NCBI RefSeq assembly: GCF_027596085.1
Contig: NC_072464.1
Location: 12,838,124-12,902,123 of the forward strand
Reading direction: 5' to 3'
From: Anoplopoma fimbria
Lineage: Eukaryota > Chordata > Actinopteri > Perciformes > Anoplopomatidae
DNA: 64,000 nt
Shown here in pieces: positions 59,301-64,000 of this stretch; position 1 is the first letter of the stretch; each line of letters opens with the position of its first letter. The notes below the pieces were generated by a model. That model did not search any database. It saw only the letters and a program-made list of their open reading frames with translations, and was not told the origin of the DNA. The translations under genes were made by a program, and so were the position numbers.

Positions 59301-62300
59301 AAATACTGATCTCATGCAGCTCAAGGGTTTCCATGCACCATAAAATGTATTTCAACTTTAATAAAGCCACTGTGATGTAAATGGACTTCATTTATTTTAA
59401 CAGCCAAGAAGACATCCAGGGAAGTTGGAGATGGTTTTGCCCCACAGTGCATCAGGACTGGCAAATAAAGTCTGAAGTCTGCTTCCATCAGTAACAACGA
59501 TACTACATAAGCAATTGTACTGCATTGGGGCAGTGCTGGGAGGAATGAATGAGCACCAGTGCCAGGTAGAATAAGTTGATGAAACTGTTGTCCCAACAAG
59601 AAATTGTAAAATACCGGGAGCTAAACTAAAGATTACGTGTCAACAAGCTGATTATGTGAATGTTAACTCGATAGCCCTTCAGTCACAGATTGGCATTCTT
59701 GCAAGGCAAAGCCAGCTCAGCACATCTAACAACAAAAGATCCATGTATTGATGCTGATTCTGTACATGGTAAATTGTTTTGGGGTGAAGTACATCTAGAA
59801 ACATTACTGAGTACAGAGTGGATATCTCATTTGGAGAACCTGTAGTGGAACTGAAACAAACATCAACAAGTTTTAAGACTCTGCTTGGAATAATAATTTC
59901 TGATATGTTGGGTTTTTTTACCAAAAGGTTTAATTATCATCTTCAAATCAGTGTTGTAGTCAAGACAACCTGAACTAAGACCAAGTCATGATCAAGACCA
60001 AAGGCTATCGACACAAAGTCAAGACCAACCAGTGCAGGTCCCACACTGAATGACACGTGACACTAAAATGTGCAACATGCAACTAGGCACTCCTCAAAGT
60101 GATCTGAAAGATCCAGATTCTGATTAAAACACCACAGAAAACAAATGAATATCCCTTTTCATTCACCTCTGTACTATATATGGGTGTATGTATAAGTGTA
60201 CCATGATAAGTTGCTTAATAAGATAATCAAAAACCACTGAAGAGGTTAATTGTTCTATGTGTATTTACAGTAATGATGTTAATAAATAAATCATCACTGG
60301 CTCATATACAAGTTGTGATGTCCCAAATTTTTTTGTTTAACTCAGATTTAAGTAGAGCAGAGAGAACGTTTTCCGCCTCCGCAGATGAATGAGTCAAATT
60401 TCTGCACAGTGAAGGTCAAACATCCAAGTGAAGTAGCAAGAATCAAAACACATTTCTGAAAAGATGAGAGCTTTAAAATAATACTATAGGTGAATAAAAA
60501 TAACAAGAATATAATTCTCCAACATTTGTCCCTTAAGAGCTAGAAAAGATTATATAAGATTTACCCAATGGATTGAACCAAATTGTTTAAAAAATATACT
60601 ACATTATGCCTTATCCCTGCAGATCCCAGAGTTGTAGTCATTGTCAGATCTCAAAAGTTTAATAGATGTAACCATTTATTAAGTTCATGCTTGCCATGGG
60701 TCCAAATTAAAAGTATCACACACTATCAGGGCGGTTGTGGCACTTTGTCAGTCATATTAAGGAGATAGACACACATGCAGCAGACACAGATTTCCTAATT
60801 TGCTCTGTATATTTTGGTTTTACACAATATGCAAACTGTTACTTTCCTTAAATTAAAAAAAATCTGAAAATAGCCCGGTCGGTATTCCTTGTTATTAAAT
60901 ATGTTGGTATATGAGGGTTAAACCAACATATAATTAACAAAACTCCAGCTTCACTTGAAATGTGTGATATTAAGTAGACATTTGCTTCTTCATAACTAGA
61001 TTACAGACATAACAACATGTTGCCCGAACTACGTCCAATCGCAGTCACTTCACAATGGGTCGATACATCACAAAACAACCAAGACCAAGGAGATCTTATC
61101 TTAAGGACAAGATATGACAATGTGGGCGCCAGAATCAGAAGCCATAAAATCTCATCTGAAACACACCTTACTGAAGAGGTCGTCTGAGGGCAGAGGTGGA
61201 ACGTGTAGCCTAGTAGTACTTCCACGTTAAGGATCCGGTCACTCTGCTGCTGGCCAGTACGCTGACACAGACACACAGCCCATAATCTACCAGCCCCTTA
61301 TGCCCTGCGGTCCCAGAGGAAATGGGCTGTCTCTCTCAGTAAACCAGCCCATTGCAGCGGCTCCAGCAAAGGGGGAGCTGAGAGAGAAGAGGGGCCTCTA
61401 CGCAGCATGACATCAAACAACTAACATGAAGGAGATGTAGGGATGGGTGGTGCATGGGGACCAATTATAAACAATAATGTTTCTCTTAAGCATCTTGTTA
61501 CAATCATTCTAATAACATGAATTTCAGGTTAGTCCTGACACAGGGAGATATACTTCCATACTGTTATGGCAGGTTATCTGAATAGTTGGTCTGTGTTATG
61601 CTTGCGTTGAGTGACTGAATTAGTGCACACAATAAAGAAACACACCAGTAAACAAAGAATCATAATTAATATTTTTCTTTTCAGCACTGCACTTCCATCT
61701 AGTGGTCAGACACTGTAAACCTTCTATTCCCTGATAGACCATTTATGTTGTGGAGTGCTCACACACAAACTTGGGAGCGAAAAGCTTACAGTATACGTAA
61801 AATAATAAATTAAATAAATTCACAATAACAACCTTCACGAATCCACAAGATTATTTGCCAATAGTCCACCTACACTTTGGCTTGCGCTTATGCCAATTCA
61901 TCACAGTTTTCAAATTTGAACATTTCAATTGCAACAAGAACAAACAAAACAGGTGGCTGGCTTGCAGCAGCCCCCTCAGCTAGGTCAGAAATTAAAGGAT
62001 GAATCAACAGAGATGTAAGCTGCCAATGAAAAAAAGAGTAACATTTTTTACTAAAAATATGTAAAAACAACTGCATTTACCTGTTGATGGGTGATTCTAC
62101 ATATAGAATTACCGTGCATTATAGCCTCATAATCAGGCTGAATTTTGTTTTCACCTCGTTTAATTAATTGCTAAAATAAAAAAAGTTTAATTCCAGAAAA
62201 TGTAGTTAAATGCATTCTTGTCATTTTTGTTTTAAGAAATGTGAATACTTTATGTAATGTCTCCAACTTTTGTCCTGGGAAAATGAAGTCAGACTAAAGA

Positions 62301-63629
62301 AAATGACAAACGTTTCCTGTATTTCAGAACCTACTGCCGAAATAGTCTGTAAACTATGTCCTGTCGTTTGTTTTGCTGTCCATCAGTGTTTAGGGTTTTG
62401 TGTGTCTTTATGCAACTTGGCTGCAAAATAATTTCCCTATAAGAGACATTAAAGATACTTTGAACATATATTTTGCTAGGAGCTCTTTCAGATCTCTTGA
62501 TACAAGCATCGACCTTGAGTTAATCTCGGAGATGTGTCACGAGCTGCCATGTAGCCGGAGACTGTTTGCAGTATGATTCAAGTACAGATGGAGCAGACAG
62601 AGGTACTCACCTCCCACAGAGACCTGAACTCCCTCTGCTCAATGCGTAGGAGCTCACTGAATTCCCGTGTGACAATAGTGGCGTGCCGGGGGGTGTTATC
62701 CAAGATCGACTCCCCAAATGCCGTGCCAGTGCCAAGCGTGCATATAGTAACAGCATCCTGTAACAGAAAAAGAGAGGGTGCTTTACATGGACCATTCCTC
62801 TATAAGGATACAAAAATCCAGCCAGACAAAGAAGCTCTAAAATGCTAATGCAGTGTCCTAATCCTCCTTGATGAGTGGCCCTGTTTTTAGGCACTCGAGG
62901 AGCACTGATCAGATCACTTTCAACATCTACAGGCAATCACCTGAACACTTGTGTTCGATAGATTGACGCTCTCCAATCTGCAGAGAAATTACTCCAATCA
63001 GCAACCAAACAAACTGACTGAGGGCCATGGAGATGCAGTATTAAAAACTAATCAGTAATGTTCCCTAATGTAATGAGAAAAATGTTCTTTAGAGCCTACG
63101 CTCCAAACAAGCTGGAGGTTGGATGTAAATTCTTCTGCATGTGTTTGAATTTCAAGTGCAATTTAACTGACAAAATCTTGTCAAATCTTCACAGAAAGAT
63201 TGTAAATTCTAGAACATAATGCAGATTTAATCCCATTTTTTTTAAATTAGCACATCAAATTATCATTCATTTAATCAGTCGTACCTGATAACTTGATGTC
63301 TCTGAAACTTTGACGTCCAGTGAACCAGAAAGGACGGCATACCAGCTGGTGCCGATGTCTCCTTGGCGATACACTAAAAAACAGAACAGTTTTAAAAAAT
63401 CAACATGTTTTTAAAAAAGGAAAAATTACTTTATTTTGTTGCTGGCTATACAATTTGACCCTTTCAGAGTTTGTGTTTCGACCTACAGGTGATGCCTTTT
63501 TCCAAGCACTCATAGAATCCACACAGGCAAATCTGCTGCAGCAAACTGGGGTGGAATCTTTCGAAGGCCTTCACGTTTTTCAGACGTGCCAGGATTATGT
63601 CAACATCTTCTCCAGAGCGCTCTGCTGGT
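34370..63629 (-). CDS. rapgef4: Rap guanine nucleotide exchange factor 4 (EPAC2), 29 exons, 5' partial
   Basis: cAMP-gated exchange factor that loads GTP on Rap1/Rap2, acting in neurons and endocrine secretion. Exons: 63487-63629, 63285-63373, 62611-62757, 49834-49906, 46876-46940, 45506-45612, 44969-45090, 44685-44868, 44503-44587, 43953-44013, 43707-43783, 43444-43590, 41932-42047, 39879-39964, 39432-39510, 39170-39320, 38242-38330, 38108-38138, 37948-38026, 37108-37254, 36449-36546, 35963-36088, 35624-35802, 35430-35520, 35305-35355, 35035-35122, 34841-34905, 34675-34729, 34370-34497. They encode 985 residues plus TGA in one unbroken frame, in the order CNB-A, DEP, CNB-B, REM, RA, CDC25. 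Human EPAC2 is 1011 residues, so only about 22 N-terminal residues are missing, beyond the right edge. The C terminus SHRLEPRRS matches human SHRLEPRRP. One junction is AT-AC and one is GC-AG. Confidence 0.96.
36449..38026 (-). CDS. rapgef4: rapgef4 exons encoding the Ras-association (RA) domain
   Basis: Exons 37948-38026, 37108-37254 and 36449-36546. They encode HKVLLRQF and [10 protein letters not shown], then [49 protein letters not shown] and [16 protein letters not shown]. This matches the human RA region ([19 protein letters not shown]). In EPAC2 this domain binds Ras-GTP and helps recruit the protein to the plasma membrane. Confidence 0.94.
38108..39964 (-). CDS. rapgef4: rapgef4 exons encoding the Ras exchanger motif (REM)
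   Basis: Exons 39879-39964, 39432-39510, 39170-39320, 38242-38330 and a 31-nt exon at 38108-38138. They encode [39 protein letters not shown], a MAHYHAQ join across an AT-AC intron, [14 protein letters not shown] and [10 protein letters not shown]. The short exon supplies only [10 protein letters not shown] and is followed by a GC donor. REM stabilises the catalytic helical hairpin of the exchange domain. Confidence 0.94.
39321..39431 (-). other. rapgef4: U12-type AT-AC intron of rapgef4
   Basis: A 111-nt intron. The donor at 39431 reads ATATCCTTT, the exact U12 AT-AC consensus, and the intron ends GTGCAC. A branch-like CTTTAAC sits about 11 nt before the end. Splicing joins GCC CA to T TAC CAT GCC CAG, giving MAHYHAQ, which matches human VAHYHAQ. 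No GT donor in the area restores that frame. Confidence 0.88.
39965..41931 (-). other. rapgef4 intron (2.0 kb)
   Basis: No exon found. The part from about 40.08 to 40.60 kb is of mixed composition and non-repetitive, unlike the AT-rich remainder; an AAAG microsatellite lies at 41333-41393. Confidence 0.5.
41333..41393 (+). repeat. (AAAG)n microsatellite
   Basis: About fifteen uninterrupted AAAG tetranucleotides in a rapgef4 intron. Confidence 0.95.
41932..44587 (-). CDS. rapgef4: rapgef4 exons encoding cyclic nucleotide-binding domain B
   Basis: Exons 44503-44587, 43953-44013, 43707-43783, 43444-43590 and 41932-42047 encode the high-affinity regulatory cAMP site. The cassette reads [19 protein letters not shown] with the PRAA arginine that contacts the cAMP phosphate, so cAMP binding should be intact. 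[20 protein letters not shown] precedes it. The last exon gives [20 protein letters not shown] and then a Ser-rich linker ([18 protein letters not shown]) that differs from the human linker. Confidence 0.95.
42048..43443 (-). other. rapgef4 intron (1.4 kb)
   Basis: AT-rich; nothing recognised apart from flanking splice sites. Confidence 0.6.
44685..45612 (-). CDS. rapgef4: rapgef4 exons encoding the DEP domain
   Basis: Exons 45506-45612, 44969-45090 and 44685-44868 encode [54 protein letters not shown] and [13 protein letters not shown]. This is the DEP domain that anchors EPAC at membranes through phosphatidic acid. The last exon continues into an acidic [13 protein letters not shown] linker and [12 protein letters not shown], close to the human sequence. 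Confidence 0.95.
46941..49833 (-). other. rapgef4 intron (2.9 kb)
   Basis: Separates the exons encoding [10 protein letters not shown] and [16 protein letters not shown] see no additional exon or repeat family in it. Confidence 0.6.
51845..52215 (-). repeat. Second copy of the GCTAAGCTAA percomorph repeat
   Basis: Contains TTTAGCTTAGCTTAGCATAA, GGCAGGCTAGCTGTTTCC, AGTCTTTATTCTAAGCTAAC and CAGCTGCTGGCTCTGGC. It matches the copy at 5320-5700 in inverted orientation. Confidence 0.65.
53533..53830. mobile_element. MITE-like element with 18-bp terminal inverted repeats
   Basis: The left end TAATGCTGCTTTCCATTT (53533-53550) is the exact reverse complement of the right end AAATGGAAAGCAGCATTA (53813-53830). 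The 298-bp body has no transposase. Flanks (GTGGGAG and GTGGCTA) are similar but not identical, so the target-site duplication is uncertain and I do not assign a superfamily. Confidence 0.65.
54291..54352 (+). repeat. Fish retroposon tail-like fragment
   Basis: The phrase AAGATAATCCTTTATTAGTC followed by CCGCAGCGGGGAAATTTGC is a well-known teleost repeat end. Only the tail is present; no reverse transcriptase body is next to it. Confidence 0.55.
54928..54978. repeat. Near-perfect 22-bp inverted repeat (hairpin)
   Basis: The left arm at 54928-54949 and right arm at 54957-54978 pair over 22 positions with a single mismatch, around a 7-nt loop. It can form a stem on either strand. Confidence 0.85.
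55457..55770 (+). repeat. 310-bp polypyrimidine tract, CT-rich
   Basis: Almost pure pyrimidine on the plus strand, built from CTCT, CCCT and TGTCTCT units, and purine-rich on the transcribed strand of rapgef4. It gives long spurious open frames on both strands. Confidence 0.9.
56948..56970 (+). repeat. Short interstitial telomere-like run
   Basis: Three TTAGGG units in succession, with further GGTTAGGGTT at 56981-56990 and related GGGTTAGG just upstream near 56923. Confidence 0.75.
59945..60065 (+). repeat. Fish repeat fragment with CAAGACCA units
   Basis: Shows GTGTTGTAGTCAAGACAACC and several CAAGACCAA units, resembling a common teleost dispersed repeat with GTCGAGACCA phrases. Weak and degraded. 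Confidence 0.4.
62611..63629 (-). CDS. rapgef4: rapgef4 exons encoding cyclic nucleotide-binding domain A
   Basis: Three exons encode the N-terminal low-affinity cAMP-binding domain that is absent from RAPGEF3/EPAC1 and so marks this as EPAC2. The first opens with [13 protein letters not shown] and runs through [13 protein letters not shown]. The second is [17 protein letters not shown], and the third contains [16 protein letters not shown], the phosphate-binding cassette. The split codon at the start (third base A) needs a preceding exon ending in two bases of a codon, which I did not find before position 64000. Confidence 0.94.
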
Positions 63630-64000
63630 CTGGAGAAATAAAAAGAAAAGGGCCCATGTACAGGTAATGGTAACAATAAATTGACATAAGGCACCTAAAT
63701 AGGCTGCAGAGCTTGAACTGGCATAAGTACATCATGGCCTGCATTCTGAAAACACCTGAAGCTCTGCAGGAAAGATGTGACACCAGTTTATCCCCGAGGA
63801 ACACTGTCCTTTGGTTTCCTGTTACAGCTCTTATGTCATAACTTAACTTGCACAACAGCAGCACCCCGGACAGAAGGTCAGAATTCACAACAGCACTTTG
63901 TTGTAGTCATCATGAACATAGACACCAAACAAGACTACAGTTAATCAAGAAACACATGTAGAATGGTACCAACATTGTTTTTACTGTTACAATTTATGTC
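63630..64000 (-). other. rapgef4 intron at the window edge
   Basis: Sequence upstream of the first exon seen here. It lacks anything like the expected N-terminal exon (human starts MVAAHAAHSS), so the gene continues beyond the window. Confidence 0.7.

Larger units (their letters stand above)
49907..62610 (-). other. rapgef4 12.7-kb intron
   Basis: The largest intron in the window. It separates domain A from the rest of the protein, which is where mammalian EPAC2 has an alternative promoter producing a form lacking domain A. I could not identify the corresponding first exon here. The intron carries a percomorph repeat, a TIR-bearing MITE-like element, a hairpin, a 310-bp pyrimidine tract, a telomere-like run and other fragments listed separately. 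Confidence 0.7.

Noticed and set aside
49907..62610. Alternative first exon for a rapgef4 form lacking domain A
   Set aside because: Such a promoter is expected from mammals, but I could not match any minus-strand ATG exon with a donor of the correct phase to the exon at 49834-49906.

Overview
This is vertebrate nuclear DNA from a ray-finned fish, most likely a percomorph teleost. It is AT-rich and has spliced genes with GT-AG introns, many of them about 75-150 bp. It also carries interspersed repeats that I recognise as typical of percomorph genomes. All three genes lie on the minus strand, so transcription runs from high to low coordinates. In that direction the order is rapgef4 (EPAC2), map3k20 (ZAK/MLTK), cdca7. 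This matches RAPGEF4-MAP3K20-CDCA7 on human 2q31 as I recall it. No prokaryotic feature, virus, CRISPR array or exotic gene system was seen.

Layout. 1-8079: no gene; intergenic DNA downstream of cdca7 with repeats and one stretch resembling a conserved non-coding element. 8080-10954: cdca7, 10 coding exons, complete, 402 residues. About 11.0-11.4 kb: its promoter region, with two E2F-type sites. 12601-30638: map3k20, complete. The long alpha product has 19 coding exons and 813 residues. The short beta product has 432 residues and uses a private last exon at 19248-19559. Two candidate 5' leader exons and a CpG-rich start region lie at 32.17-32.57 kb. 32.7-33.3 kb: an interspersed repeat. 34370 to beyond 64000: rapgef4, with 29 coding exons in the window and only the first coding exon (about 22 residues) expected beyond the right edge. 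Its 12.7-kb intron (49.9-62.6 kb) holds most of the repeats.

Functions. rapgef4 encodes a cAMP-activated guanine-nucleotide exchange factor for Rap GTPases. map3k20 encodes a MAP3K; the alpha form carries the C-terminal ribosome-sensing tail of the ribotoxic stress response, and the beta form replaces SAM and tail with a short acidic end. cdca7 encodes a cell-cycle zinc-finger protein that works with HELLS in maintaining DNA methylation. They share a locus, not a pathway.

Exon ends were set by hand from splice consensus, reading-frame phase and remembered human protein sequences; all phases close without a stop or frameshift. The most informative extras are an AT-AC (U12-type) intron in rapgef4, two GC-AG introns, a map3k20 leader that stays open in frame with the kinase, a palindrome cluster at its likely promoter, and a beta-isoform stop codon lying inside an AATAAA hexamer.
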